Positions 12,601 through 23,449 of a DNA stretch of 64,000 bases are shown one piece after another. Within the stretch, counting starts at the first letter, position 1. The number at the start of each line of letters is the position of its first letter. This stretch comes from Litoditis marina (Eukaryota > Nematoda > Chromadorea > Rhabditida > Rhabditidae). The stretch is taken from the NCBI GenBank assembly GCA_964036275.1, contig OZ038438.1, positions 4,966,978 to 5,030,977 on the forward strand, in the 5' to 3' direction. Under the pieces are notes generated by a model, which was not told where the DNA came from, did no database searches, and was given only the letters and a program-made list of their open reading frames with translations. Position numbers and translations under genes: made by a program.

Positions 12601-15600
12601 GGATTTGGGGGTGACCGTTTCTAATACTCTTGTGAACAGGGGAAACATTGAAATTCGTTATAAAAAGGGAATGACTCAACTTGCCATTCTTCTGCGCACC
12701 ATTACTGTAAAAGACGTCAAAATTCTTGTACGTTGCTATCAAACTTATGTTCTACCGATTCTTGAGTTTGGATCACAAGTTTGGAGTCCTTTTCTTATTT
12801 TGGAATCGAAGAAAATTGAGAAAGTTCAAGAATTTTTCACCAGAGCGGTCTATTACAGGTGTTTTCCCAAAGGTGACTATCCCATGAGTCTGCCTTCCTA
12901 TCAGAATAGGTGCAAAGAGTTGGGAATGAAAAGTTTAGCATTCAGAAGAGTTATTCTAGATCTTGTGCTTGCTTTCAAAATTATCAAAGGCGAGTGTATT
13001 CTGAGGTTCACTTCTTTTTATCGCCATCGATTACACAATGGTAGAAGAGGTAGTCACTGTTTCTATGTTGAAAATACCAAAGTGAATAGTCGTTATTATT
13101 CCTTTTCTTTACGGACTTCGAGATGGTTCAATATGCTGTCTTCACATAGTTCAATAATTTTGAAAGCGAAGTCCTCGAAAGTATTCAAGAAACGTCTACT
13201 AGAAACTGATCTATGTAAGGTTTTAAAACTGCCTTGTAAGTTTTAATTAGTAATCTGATGTAGCTCATTTTTTATTTAGCAACTTGGTAAGTTTGGTAAG
13301 TTCCCATCCTGTGGCTGGTGCGGAATGCAGTCCATGGTTCATAATCGGTCCCAGTGTGAAAACCAGTGAGAAAGAAGAATCAACAAGTTGACAAAATCTC
13401 CGTACTGCTCACATTCGCGAAGTGGTCATACGTGCATGCATCGATACTCTCTTCTTTTAGTATTATCGATGTCTTTTTCTTCTAGAATTGTTTAATATAT
13501 TATGATAGTTAAACGAACGAACATTGACTTTAATTTATTGTTAGTATTACTAGGAGTATGATATTATCCACCAATCCGCTGGGAAAAGTAAAGACTAAAA
13601 TTATATATCAGGTCTGAGGGAAGTTAGGAGGAGGTAGTAACCACGAATATATATTGGCTCTGATAAACTTAGGTGGAGGTAGAAACTATAAATATATATC
13701 AACTCTGAGAAACTTAGGTGGTGGTAGTAACTACAAATATATATCAACTCTGAGAAACCTAGGTGGTGGTAGTAACTACAAATATATATCAACTCTGAGA
13801 AACTTAGGTGGTGGTAGTAACTACAAATATCTGTCAACTCTGAGAAACTTAGGCGGTGGTAGTAACTACAAACATATATCAGCACTAAGAAATTTAGGGG
13901 AAGGTAGTGTTATTTTAATCATTCCCAGTGAAGACATCCCTTTTTTTAATCAACAAATATATGCTGTCTCGAAATACAGCCCAGCGGTTGTGGTACTGAT
14001 ACGGTAGTTAAGTCAGAGCATTTGTCAGAACAGTCGCTTTAGTATAGAATGTATACAATATTATTACATCTTTTTTCACCTATGTTCTTTTCACCATTCT
14101 CTTTTTTGGCAACCTTTCGCGTTTCAAACTTTCGTTCCGTTATTACACACTGTGTAATAAATATTTGATTTGATTTGATTTGAGTTTACCGTGGTGAAAT
14201 AAGTGATAACGTAATCTACACGTGATTCGTTTTAGTTGAAGTTGTTTTAATTCAGTAAAGCGTATTTTGTATAAGAGTTTCCTCATCTATTTTCTTCAAG
14301 TTCACAAGGATGGTATTTACGGTCAGACAAAATCAAAAACTGTTGTCCAAATTGGATTTTCACGTTCGGACTCACAGACAACTGTCAGTTTTCACAAACC
14401 TCCTGAAGAGATGAATCGGCGGCAAACAGTTTTTTCGGCGTCAAATTGATGGGCATCACGGTGATTCCCTAAAAAAGCACTGTAACTGATTAGTTTATGT
14501 ACAGGTTTTCTATTACTCGAATTCAGTTTAATCACTCACTACTTACTAACTTCTCACTTGGTTCAGTTCTCCCTCTGAATTGTCAAAAGATAAATAACAT
14601 ATTATTGATTATATACCTGACTGGCGAATCGTATTGCTACAGGTTGTGAAACAATTATACCATAGTCAGAACGGGGGGGGGGGGGGGGTTGATTGACTAC
14701 GTTTACCCCTTCAGTCGACGTGGAAATCAGAACCACTCTAGAACTCACGTATATGGAGATAGCCAGGAAAGCTGCCCACAAAATGATGACTACGACGTCG
14801 AACACCTTATTGGTGACCACATCGAGGTACCAATTTAAGAAGCCATTGAAAGAGTCTTTCACTCTGTCGTGGAACGAAGATCTTGGATCCTGAAAGTATC
14901 AGTAAGATTCGAGGTTATTTCCTCCTGCTAAAAGTCTTTTTCATAGAAACAAACTACACTTGTCGCTGAATTTGACAGCAATTATTGCTGGATAGAGCGA
15001 GAGCGACTTTATCTGGAAGCAAAAAAAAATGTGAACGCGCAATTGGCGACGTGATGTCGCTGTAGCTATACTAGTCAAAAGCGACACGATCGATAATCAT
15101 TATTTGTGCGCGGGTGGTGCCAAATTCAGCGATGGAATTTAGAAACCCTGCCTAACACTCTTTGAACTTTGAGAGAACTGTAAAAGTGCATTTTATACTC
15201 AACATCACATTGCATTTAAATAAACAGTGAAAAGAAAGAGTGATAGGTAAAATATACTAAATATAATAAGTTTAGTATAAATGTAATGAGATAGTGATAC
15301 AAAGACTTACTATCTAAAATTAAATGTAATTTAAGATTACTATAGGTTAAGTATTTGTTGAGAAAATGGAGACTATATCGATAATTTGAAAATCCACGAT
15401 TGAGTAGAGAACTGACGCTGTCGTTTGAGTTGACGCTGTTAGCATCGGCCCCGCAACAGACTCTCTGAGTGAAGGCATCGTCATTCTCAGCCATTATCTC
15501 AAACTTTCCAGCAATAACCATCACGGCAGAATAGAAAGTGATCTGGAGTTCATCGGTTTAATATGGGATGAAGGAATTAACAAAATACGGTGACCATAGC

Positions 15601-18600
15601 TATAGTTTGAACTGCACGCGGTACTAATTTCCACCGCAAAACAACGAGATACGATGGACACCGTATTGGCTGGCTTTGAAAACAGCGAGTTGTACGTGCA
15701 GAAGTGCTATGTGAATCTACTTCACTGCGTAAGCTTCCATAGTTGCTCACATTCGATGATGAGGTCGTGAAACTTTTTAGAGAAACTTTTTGATACTCAG
15801 TTTGAAGTTAACAGACTGACCTTCGTAGGCCGTCCTGGTAGATCTCATTAATCATGCATTTATAATAATAATTGTGAAATAAGTTTTGTTATCATTATTG
15901 TTTGTGACCTTCTATACCACCCCGGTGACTACCTGATATATGAAGTCCACAAATATACAGGCCATATTTCCGTATGCGAGTAGGGTGATCTCCGGAGATC
16001 CGGTATAAGTTCCAACCGTGTCCGCTAGGATATTTGTTAGCGCCGAAATCATGATGGCCGGCCCGGTTTCCGAAAGAACCTTAAAAAAACCAACAGTCAA
16101 CAAGCTATCAAATTTATAAAACTGGTATTTAGTCTCCCATTGTCCGGAATGGTGGTAAAGCATGATAAACCACAGACATTGATGATGCTTCTGTTTTGGT
16201 ATAGTCCGTTTCATTCCCACTGAGACCCATTGGCACTGTGCCCAGATTTTAGGATGACTATTTCTCAGAGCAGACATAAGTATTGTAAGGATTTTGTATT
16301 GCTAACGTGTTTCCAAGTAACTTATCAACTGCTAAGAGAAGATTGCATTTCTTTGAAAAACTTTAAAGTGGTGAAAAATGACCTGGAAAATTCACTGGCA
16401 CGCTGCCAAGTCTCAGTAGGTATGACCGGAACTATATTATACCTCGGCTAGCCGATCTGCTGCTGAGTCTTCTTTCGCTTGCGTCTTTCTTCTTCTACGA
16501 ACCACTCGCTGCCAAGCGTGTATCATCAGGTAAGCATCATCCACACCTGAAGACACATATTCAAAACGCAACAACAGGGCAATTGAGCTAGCTGGTAATA
16601 ACAATAACGTAGAAAATCAACTTTACAGGTACGGAACGTGTCCGACGGCTACTGTAAAATTTATCAAAATACAACTGATTCTCGCGAAGTTTTCAAAAAC
16701 TAACAACCAAAACATGCGCTTGCTCTTCACAAACCTATTGCTAATACAAGAAACGGCGTAACACAGAGGATGGAACCGAATCGAACCCCCATGAAGAATA
16801 GACCACCCAGAGCGGTACCACAGGCCATGAACGGACAGATGCAAGCGAGAATTGCGAGGGAGAACTGGAAGTAGTTCAGTTAAAAATCATACAATACCAG
16901 TATTTCGGATCCTTTGCTTCGGAACCAAGCACGACTTTGCACAGAACCCAACTTCGTTTGAGCAGGGTCCAATATTAAAATGTGGTCAACACCAAACTAA
17001 TTGTTATTTGGCTCAGGAACTGTTTCACGAAGCAACTTGCCGTAATTGACACTATATAAGTATAAAAGTGTGTGTGGGCTAATTAGACATTGGTTCGTTC
17101 TACCTTCTGACCGACAGTGAGTTGAACACTACATAAATCTGAGATGAAAAACCAAAAAAAGATTTATGTTCTGGTTACCTTGTGTATGCTGACTTGATCC
17201 ATGTACAAAGCGGAGAGGAATGTGGTTATCGAGGAGATGACGGCCATAATGGCGAATCCGACCATGAGGAAGGGCACCAGCGACATACCGGCTCGAACCA
17301 CCTCAGACTCCACGAACGACGTGGACAGCGTGAGCACACGCACGTGGTCCGAGATGAACTTCCTCAACAGAACAGATGTAGTTAGTATACTGCTAGTCAA
17401 TTGCAAAGTCACGTGAAACATGTTGAACCCAGCATAGGTCAGAAACGTGCAATGACAAAAAGCACGAAGCCTCATTAGAATGCTAACGTGACTATTCAAT
17501 TGATTAGTATCATGAAACACGTTTTCGAAGTAGCTTTTTCATCTCGTTCTAAGTCTCATTTCTCTGCTCTTCCATGCATACAAGTCACGAGAAATAGTGG
17601 CAGAGTGAGAGACGCAGGATTAGAGAGTCGAGGAGTTCTAGTGCATACTTCGAGTACGTTTGTTGGAATACTCTGACGCCCAGATACGAACCTGCGTCTC
17701 ATCAAACACGCTGTTTCTCTGGGCATCTCACCGGGATACAAATCTCCCAAATTGAGACAAAAGAAGACGCAGGATTGGATCGAGGTGTCGATATTTCACA
17801 ACATGCGTAATTAAAAGTTAATGTTTTGTATTCATACTGTAGAGGTCTTAGAAATGGATATGACTGTACATGAGTTGACAACAAACTTCTCGAAAAATTC
17901 CGTGATTTCCAGCTCGAAGTCTTTGACTTCTTGGGTGGTCCAGCCCTCTTTCCTCTCTGCTCGCATTTGGAGAGCGACCATCTGTAGTCGATTCTCATTT
18001 AAAGATACAATATTATATCTAGTTTACTTTGAATTGTTCCGATATGGTGTCCTAAACTGTCCTCTGACGTTCTAGTAATGTTTCCAAAGCCTGTGAGATC
18101 GCACGGGAACTATCCTGTGGGAGCCTGCGACATAGTTTCTGAGCGTTTTTCCAATAATAGTATGAAACTATAGGATCCGTGCGGTGTCTGGTAGATTGAT
18201 AACTCATGAGAATACCTCATGAGCTCATTTAAACTACTACGGAGCTTAGTGTGATATTCACGTAGGTGGCCGCTGGCCGAAGAATTTCGCCGCTATCCTT
18301 CCCTGCACAGTATTCCTGTACTCTACCTTTCCGTGGGCAGTATAAATTGTTCATCAAGTAAGAGCCCGAATAGAGAAAACTTGTTTACTTTGAACTCATA
18401 TTCCAGTTCTCTTGTAAATCCTTCTGATACCTTTTGGTTCAACGAAAAGTTTCTCCTGTAACTGGTAATATAGACAAGTACTATACAACAAGAGAACAAA
18501 AACTCACTTTTGCAGCCTTTAGATTGGAGATATGACTATCCGAGCTCGACGAGTTTGAATCGTAGATTTCAATTCCGAAGAAATTAGGCTGCAATCAAAA

Positions 18601-21369
18601 TTGAAAATTACCAAATAGGTTACTATACTGTTAGTAAATTGGAGAGTCACGTGAAACATGTTGGACAACAGAACTCAGAAACGTGCAATAACAAAGTGCA
18701 CGATGCCTCAAATACTCAGTTCACGTGACTATACTATTTACTTCTAGTATACGGCCATCATCATAGAACTAATAAAACGTCGTATAGTCAGTCACCTGAA
18801 TGTTGAGTTTTCTGTCGTAGACGCTGCTGATAGGATAGTTCAACTTCATACGTTCGTTCAGTGTCAAACCGCGTCGGGATAGATTCTGCTGTAGCAGGTA
18901 GCCGTCCTAAAAATAGTAACTGACCTTTACTTTTTTTATTTCAGAACCCCATTAAATGTTTGTACTGTTTACTTGTTCATACATGCTTGTTTCAATGTCT
19001 TGGTTCATTATTCATCACGTTTTATTTCCTAGTTTGAATAATTGCTCAAGTTCCGCTGATTTTCATTTTTCCGCCCCATGTAAATGTAACGAAAAAAGAG
19101 TTTGACTTTTTGTGTTCATTCATCTACTTGTCAACATGGTAGAGTGTGGGTCATTCTGATATGTAAAAAACATGAAAAGATTCTTTTCAGACGGAACTGA
19201 ATGAAAAGAAGCAAAAAGGGGGTATCATTCTACAGAAAAATGACAAATCTGATCTCGAAAGTATCACGGATAGAGACTATTCTCTGGAAGAATTCGTGAA
19301 CGAGAGAAAATGAAAAAAACTAGAAGATACAACCCTAAGAATTTGAGATAATGATTGAAATCTTTCCAAGAAACGAACCACGAACATGATGAAAGGCTCG
19401 TTGATCTGGCAGAAACTGTAGCAGAACTCCTTGTAATTCTCCGTTTTATTGGTCACCTTGTTCAACATTGTGAAATTGGAAACCATAAGTTCTTCTACCT
19501 GGAATTTCATCCAACGTTCATTGTAGTTTCTTTCGATAAAAAAAGAGCATTGTATACCTCTTTTTTGCAACTGTCGGTAAAAATGCTAATAGAAATATCT
19601 TTATCAAGCCGGTAGGTCCTATGTTCTGCTGTGTTTGACAGATCGAACTACAATCACAATTTGGTCATTCCTGTTCACGATTAGCGTAGGAATCGCGCGA
19701 GATGTCACACTGTGTTTCGGGAACCTACGATACAGTTCAGAAGCGTTTCCATCAATAACTACCAAATTAGGCATACACGATCAGCGTGGAAACATCTCCC
19801 AAGCTTTACTCACGATTTACCTCATGAGATTATCTCATGAGATAGATTAGGGTTATAGAGTTCGCTCTTCACAAAACGAGTATATACGGTGTGTATCTCT
19901 ATCCCACTTGGTTCGATCCCTTTCAATTGATAAGCACGTGTATAGAGATCAAACTACAACAATGATTCTGTCGATTCAAATACTCGGTCTCTTTCCGGGA
20001 ATAATGGCTGTATAGGATTCGAACAACAACGAAGACCTAGTCACTGACCCGAAGTGCTTCTCTCAAGACAGACTCCGTCATGACGTTGGTCTGGTTGAGG
20101 GGCAGGACGAGGGCGAAGAGGGCGATGCCGGTGCCGCCCTTGGAGAAGAACTCGGTGGCCACGTCCAACTCGTCGCGGGCACGCGCCCCGTACGGAGTGT
20201 AACCGGTGATGTCATTCTCGTTACTGAACAGACATTGGTTATGTTTTCCGTACACCAGAAAACTATAAATGGTTAGAAACGTGAACCCGATAGAAGGTGT
20301 TTGACGAGAGAGGGAGATAGAGAGAGAGAAAAGAGAAAGAGAAAGAGAAAGAGAAAGAGAAAGAGAAAGAGAAAGAGAAAGAGAAAGAGAAAGAGAAAGA
20401 GAAAGAGAAAGAGAAAGAGAAAGAGAAAGAGAAAGAGAAAGAGAAAGAGAAAGAGAAAGAGAAAGAGAAAGAGAAAGAGAAAGAGAGAGAAAAATACGCA
20501 CCAAAGACATTCTTCGAGGTTTCGTTCAATTATGATCTCAACCTGTTCACTTTGCAAAGAAAGTCACTCACGGTGTAGTCACCACCTTGGCGGTTCCAAT
20601 CAGTGTGATAATGGTGCAGATGACAATGATAGCAACAGCGTAATTGGCCACCAAATGGGCCCAATGGTAGTAGAAGGCGGTTATGCATCTAATCAGAAGT
20701 GTGTCCGTCTCCTCTGGAAAACTATAAGTTTCCCAGCTAGATTCGTAAACAAATGTTACTGCACAATATCATGGATTTTTAATGTTTGTACTTCTCTTGT
20801 ATGACCTATGTTATAATTTTATGTCAACATATTTATATATTGAAAGTTATTATCACATAATTCAATAACCAAGAACCAGTTGAGCTGAGGCCGTATGCAT
20901 GAAACATCCCGTGCCGAGTTGGGATGCTATCCCGAGCTGAATTGGCCGGGAAATAGCTCGGGATAGCATCCCGACCCGGCCCGGGATGTTTCATGCATAC
21001 GGCCTCTGGACTAAATATCAAAAGATCAATTATACCAAGGTACTACTACTTTTCCTGTATTCGTACGTAGCGGTAAAAGACAAACAGTACATTCCGGACC
21101 GTTCGTAGATGAAATTTGAAAAGGTCATGATGTTGGAACATAGCTCTAACCCAAGCGCTCAGTTGAATGAGGAAGCTTTCATGTGAACAGAATTAGATTA
21201 AGTGAAATAAAGTTAACTAGAATACAGTTATTACACAAATGAATAAATGAAAAAAATTCAACTATTGATCAAGTTTAAAGTTGCACAGTTTCGGCCTCTG
21301 CATCTGAAACTCACTTGACTGCTTTTCCTTCGGAACATCGCTTGTCGGCCTCACTTTGTCAGAACCCAT
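3617..21369 (-). CDS. ptr: Patched-related (PTR/PTCHD-like) sterol-sensing-domain protein, complete
   Basis: Twenty-three minus-strand exons: 21315-21369 (ATG), 20572-20713, 20049-20223, 19379-19498, 18796-18906, 18508-18588, 17887-17981, 17179-17362, 16735-16864, 16443-16546, 15933-16079, 15417-15542, 14749-14889, 14400-14468, 9149-9249, 8508-8647, 7870-7969, 7540-7659, 6412-6493, 5810-5915, 5382-5507, 4413-4555, 3617-3727 (stop). All phases fit, total 2709 bases, 902 aa, a normal PTR length. Seen: TM1 near residue 36-57 followed by GYTPYGARARDEL; a first extracellular loop with LNYPISSVYDRKL and PNFFGIEIY; a sterol-sensing domain (about 285-475) with GSILCVTPFLVLAIG, GVDDAYLMIHAWQR and ETGPAIMISALTNIL; a second loop with NNPGNLSDPDRLSR and FIDWPEYQFWRGF; TM8-12 with SIGFSVDIPAHVSYHYH and LHHCLSSVGFPALQASLST. 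The GVDD and GFSVD acids in TM4 and TM10 are where RND-type proton relay residues sit. Role inferred from the family: membrane or lipid handling and cuticle or secretion functions in nematodes. The donor of exon 15417-15542 is the least certain junction. Confidence 0.93.
5085..5335 (-). mobile_element. tRNA-derived SINE, copy 1
   Basis: Reads on the minus strand with an A-box-like TAGCGCAGTGG and a B-box-like GGTTCGATTTC about 35 bases apart, flanked by sequence shared with copy 2 (about 7040-7275): CAACGGAAAGGCGG, TACTGTATATCTCA, TTTCCGCTGTGTACGCACA and AAGCTTGCCG. The similarity runs over roughly 230 bases, well beyond a tRNA, so a SINE is a better explanation than a tRNA gene. Sits in a PTR intron. 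Confidence 0.7.
6870..7006. mobile_element. palindromic MITE family B (CACGTGA type), one of about nine copies
   Basis: Imperfect palindrome of about 135 bases. Consensus ends are TATACTAGAAGTAAATTGAA and the outer TTGACTAACAGTATA. The core carries GAAACGTGCAATGACAAAG with its partner TGCACG, and CACGTGA occurs near both ends. Further copies are listed separately. This one abuts the SINE at 7040 in a PTR intron. Confidence 0.75.
7040..7275 (+). mobile_element. tRNA-derived SINE, copy 2
   Basis: Plus-strand copy with TAGCGCAGTGG (A box) and GGTTCTATTCC (B box), and the same flanking blocks as copy 1 at 5085-5335. It differs by scattered substitutions and a small deletion between GGGTACT and GTATATC. 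Also in a PTR intron, opposite in orientation to copy 1. Confidence 0.7.
7399..7518. mobile_element. palindromic MITE family A, copy 2
   Basis: Same hairpin family as 731-853. Its right end lies about 21 bases from the low-coordinate (donor) side of the PTR exon 7540-7659. Confidence 0.75.
8007..8247. mobile_element. MITE family C (TATAGT termini), copy
   Basis: Left TCTATAGTCTGTTTCACCAA...CTACAGTAATCC and right AGATTACTGTAGAGGG...GGAACAAACTATAG are inverted repeats of about 40 bases around unrelated AT-rich sequence. TA at the borders fits Tc1/mariner-type insertion. Copies with the same termini: 59101-59337 and 60039-60254. Confidence 0.7.
8977..9095. mobile_element. palindromic MITE family A, copy 3
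   Basis: Same family; contains TTATGTGGACCAATCCC, TCCTTTAAACTACAATTG, CAGTTCAAAGGACTGAAGCG and ATCGTCCTTCTTTAA in order. It sits 53 bases from the donor side of PTR exon 9149-9249. Confidence 0.75.
9450..10361 (+). CDS. LINE ORF1 protein (RNA-binding, 303 aa)
   Basis: Frame open from 9261, but the first ATG in a sensible place is at 9450, after a TTTTCTTTAG tract. The middle third (around residues 95-220) has the LINE ORF1 pattern: LVAIGIPESNA, then IDLLDQAGI, CCRLGKP, LKMWFRY, FALSSLNALRRS and SLSDEEREKHRQL, which fits the non-canonical RRM and C-terminal domain of L1-like ORF1 proteins. It would coat the element RNA. No CCHC zinc knuckle is seen. It ends in GGA AAC TAG, a slippery heptamer directly before the stop (see findings). 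Confidence 0.85.
   Translation: MVTPTQPSRKRFLVGSPEMGMDYAGFSSEHVSNPEIMLKNLENQLMKLPPSDDPAIQSAYWTMYTCYCTLSALFNNQSTQKPVVDHDERDRDCTLVAIGIPESNAAKPSQRNRDDFNQCIDLLDQAGIESPLIGCCRLGKPKVSDGQNRQNSRLLKMWFRYNSHRDFALSSLNALRRSNQNIKYKFRKSLSDEEREKHRQLTAECKAKKEAALAQKQPDDYVVYAEKVMLTSDIAAYRVQNPPNWKAKPTGGNAATMGNTRVFNPDLRFNLANFPCLKNIPSVQSASDVSNNVQFQMDTNSGN
10359..13246 (+). CDS. LINE ORF2: endonuclease plus reverse transcriptase
   Basis: Frame is -1 relative to ORF1 and open from before the ORF1 stop; there is no ATG before the endonuclease domain, which begins around 10436 with SVSFCNARSI. Seen: ELRAYLSVNNVDFLLLGETWL-like start (split: NNVDFLLL, GETWL), CGDFNIDW and FRSDHSSISF of the AP endonuclease, and RT motifs YRPIYLSCGASKTFERLI, VVYFDFSKAFDT, GVPQGSVLGPLLFSIFINDV and the catalytic FADD at about 12386. 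The C-terminal part has LPILEFGSQVWSP, as in CR1/Jockey-type elements. All catalytic residues I can check are intact. From the GGG AAA codons it is about 964 codons. It would nick the target and copy the RNA by target-primed reverse transcription. Confidence 0.95.
13600..13895 (+). repeat. 45-base tandem repeat in the LINE 3' UTR
   Basis: About six units of 45 bases (AACTTAGGTGGTGGTAGTAA then CTACAAATATATATCAACTC then TGAGA). The unit is a multiple of three and stays open in one plus frame, reading NLGGGSNYKYISTLR per unit from 13654. Confidence 0.85.
14195..14223. repeat. duplicated fragment of a PTR exon flanking the LINE
   Basis: 29 bases matching 9210-9238, inside PTR exon 9149-9249, at 26 of 29 positions. 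The match extends weakly to the left with a 5-base deletion. It lies 11 bases beyond the LINE tail. No splice acceptor is visible beside this copy, so it is not an exon. Confidence 0.75.
14673..14688 (+). repeat. poly-G tract (16 G)
   Basis: Uninterrupted run of 16 G in a PTR intron. Comparable runs: 2935-2947, 27234-27252, 32436-32452 and 58551-58576. Confidence 0.95.
16199..16437. mobile_element. MITE family C3 copy in a PTR intron
   Basis: TATAGTCCGTTTCATTCCCA with CTGAGACCCATTGGCAC at the left, and GGCACGCTGCCAAGTCTCAG followed by ATGACCGGAACTATA at the right. Its right end lies within about 6 bases of the PTR exon 16443-16546 on the donor side. Confidence 0.7.
17386..17511. mobile_element. 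MITE family B copy, next to a PTR splice acceptor
   Basis: Typical family B: AGTATACTGCTAGTCAATTG at one end, AGAAACGTGCAATGACAAAA inside, TTGATTAGTATC at the other end. Only about 24 bases separate it from the PTR exon that begins at 17362, so it supplies the sequence just upstream of that exon's short acceptor tract. Confidence 0.75.
18622..18754. mobile_element. MITE family B copy
   Basis: TACTATACTGTTAGTAAATT at the left, AGAAACGTGCAATAACAAAG and TGCACGATGCCTC inside, TTACTTCTAGTATAC at the right. In the PTR intron between exons 18508-18588 and 18796-18906. Confidence 0.8.
20330..20488. repeat. (GAGAAA)n microsatellite
   Basis: About 26 units of GAGAAA in the PTR intron between exons 20572-20713 and 20049-20223. 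Long KRKRKR and FSFSFS reading frames here are artefacts of the repeat. Confidence 0.97.
20887..21006. mobile_element. 120-base near-perfect palindrome (hairpin element)
   Basis: GAGGCCGTATGCATGAAACA at 20887 is the exact inverse of the right end at 20987-21006. The arms continue inward with GGGATGCTATCCCGAGCT paired to AGCTCGGGATAGCATCCC, leaving a loop of about 14 bases. Much more GC-rich than its surroundings. In PTR intron 1. Confidence 0.9.
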
Positions 21370-22658
21370 TTGAACGGAAAGTCTTTACACCAACGAAATG
21401 GGAGAAACACTTGGGATATTTGCTCTTTTCCGAATTCTGCAGTAAAATTTTAGAGACTGACTTGACCGTTGTGTGTGCTTGGAGTAAATTGAAGAGTAAT
21501 GAATATCAGTAATTCAGAATGAGAATAACAACATCACAAACATAGAGGTTTTAGAGAAATATTAAAGTCTCAACACTGTTTTAATTGACTTATTGAGTAA
21601 TTCGCAAAACGTTTAAATAGATGCTACCACTTGCGTACCCACATAACTACACACTAGAATCGAGACGATTCTCTGTTGCATGGGAATGGTTTGATTACAA
21701 CATAAAAAAGTTCAAGTAAAGGTCAAAACCATTTTTTAGTTTCATGAATAACGCATCATTTTTGTTGTCTATCAGAGAGCACGCTGTGAACGTCCTATCA
21801 GTCCGGAAATTGTTGCTCAACTATATTTTTAACGCTATACTTGATCAACTTGTTGGTTTAATATGAGTTGAAACAACACAAATGTTAAAGGTGGCGATAA
21901 ATGCTTAGAAAGACTGGTAAGTAGAGATGAGTTGACCTCGACAGCAAGGTCGAGACTAACTGGTGGAACAGCTTATATGATGTAACTTGTCAGCGGTGAA
22001 GGCGTATTTTATGAGGCAGTAACTCGTTTAAACAAAACCACAACAATAAAATACAGGATGTACAGATGACCAAGCAATATTTTCGAACACTGTAAGTAAT
22101 ATCGAAACAGAATCGAATACCGGACTCGTTTACTTTCGATAGCAGTAATGTAGTTTAAACGGACTGAAAGTTCTTACTGTCTCAGTAGGAATGAAATAGA
22201 CCATATTTACTGGAAATGCAGACTCTGTACTTTCGCCTTTCCGGTTCATTTCATGCGTGTTTTACACGTTCCACGTGAATAGGTACAGTTGGTGGCATAT
22301 ATGATGTAACTTGTCAGTCAGAAATGGTGCATTTTACGAGGCAGTTCTCGTTGAAGGGCGACAACAATACAGTTTTCGCCATCAACTGCACAGTTTTGCG
22401 GCTGAATCACAGTAAACCCGTCTCGTTTCGGGTCATAGGTCATGGAAAATGAAACATTGTTCTCTCGCCGCCGTTCCCGAGGAATGTAAAACGAAAATCG
22501 AACCAAAGAAGTTTATCGTTGCTCTAGGTGGTTGCTGAAATTTTTAGGATTATAGGTTTATCAGATTTCATCAAATTTCGAAATGTTTTTACTTGACTGA
22601 AACAATGCTACCCCTCACACATGTTATTGTAGAGAGCTATTCTTATTTGAACTTAGGA

Positions 22659-22907
22659 TATAGTCTTTTTCATTCCTAGATTCCTACTGAGACTCCTACA
22701 GTAGGATTTTGAAACTACCAAACTGTTTTTCTCACTCACTTATGATCGGAAAGGTTTAGGATTTTGGCACCTCATTCTCATTCCCAGGTACAGTAATCAA
22801 ACGAGAGGATTTTTGATGAACTAAATTTTCAGCTTTACAATAGCCTTCGAAAAGTTTGTAAGGTTACTGTAGGAGTCTCAGTAGGGATGGTGGGAACTAT
22901 AGCTAAC
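22659..22907. mobile_element. MITE family C2 copy (TACTGAGACTCCTACAGTA termini)
   Basis: Inverted termini: TATAGTCTTTTTCATTCCTA...TACTGAGACTCCTACAGTA on the left and TACTGTAGGAGTCTCAGTAG...GGGAACTATA on the right. The interior (TTTTGAAACTACCAAACTGT, CCTTCGAAAAGTTTGTAAGG) is also shared with 61948-62179. Confidence 0.8.
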
Positions 22908-23449
22908 GTCAGATCTGGAGACCGATCATTGCGCGTCTGATTGTACTTTTGCTTACTGCGCGAATCATTGATGACGTCAATTGAGTAATGACGGTTGAAC
23001 GAAAAACCGGTACCTCTGTCTTGGAAACAATGTCTGTTTTGGCTTTTTTGCTGGAGACTAGGCAACCAATCTACCGTAATGGGAACTTCAAGAGGTATTA
23101 CGTTAGCATGGCTTTATTTACTGGATATCATGCTCCACGTATGAATTTTTATGTAATAAATGGAGGAGTCACTTTCAGAAACCAACTAAATCTTTGGAAA
23201 ACCTGCATGATACAATCGTTTTTCCTACATGAATGCAGGATGGTATACTCCATTTCAGCCATCAGTTACCTCTTACAGTGAGCGGCCGAAAATTCAAATG
23301 GATATTTCATTATTCGGATAAGCTTATCAACAAACGGATGCACCAAATGCTAACTCGCAACTACCTAATCTTCTAAAATTTCTCTAGGTAATTTGAAGTT
23401 AAGAAAACGTGGAATTCGCGAGAATTAACGAATGTTGACCGACAAACAA

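Larger units (their letters stand above)
9290..14184 (+). mobile_element. LINE (non-LTR retrotransposon, CR1/Jockey-like), nearly full length
   Basis: Plus-strand element inside the 5.1 kb PTR intron between exons 14400-14468 and 9149-9249, opposite to the gene. Order: 5' region with a short ACACAAAGACA repeat, ORF1 (about 9450-10361), ORF2 with endonuclease and reverse transcriptase (to 13246), a 3' UTR with a 45-base tandem repeat (13600-13895), and a terminus TGTAATAAATAT followed by four TTTGA units instead of poly(A). The exact 5' end is not clear; the 3' end is fixed by a second copy at 56129-56360 that stops with the same tail. Both ORFs are intact, so the copy is young. Confidence 0.95.

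Noticed and set aside
20037..20804. Long reading frames rich in KRKRKR or SLSLSL
   Set aside because: They are translations of the (GAGAAA)n repeat; only 20049-20223 on the minus strand is a real (PTR) exon.
22318..22506. Minus-strand 62-residue frame (YIPRERRRENNVSF)
   Set aside because: Overlaps a repeated segment related to 21974-22050; no splice sites or family match.
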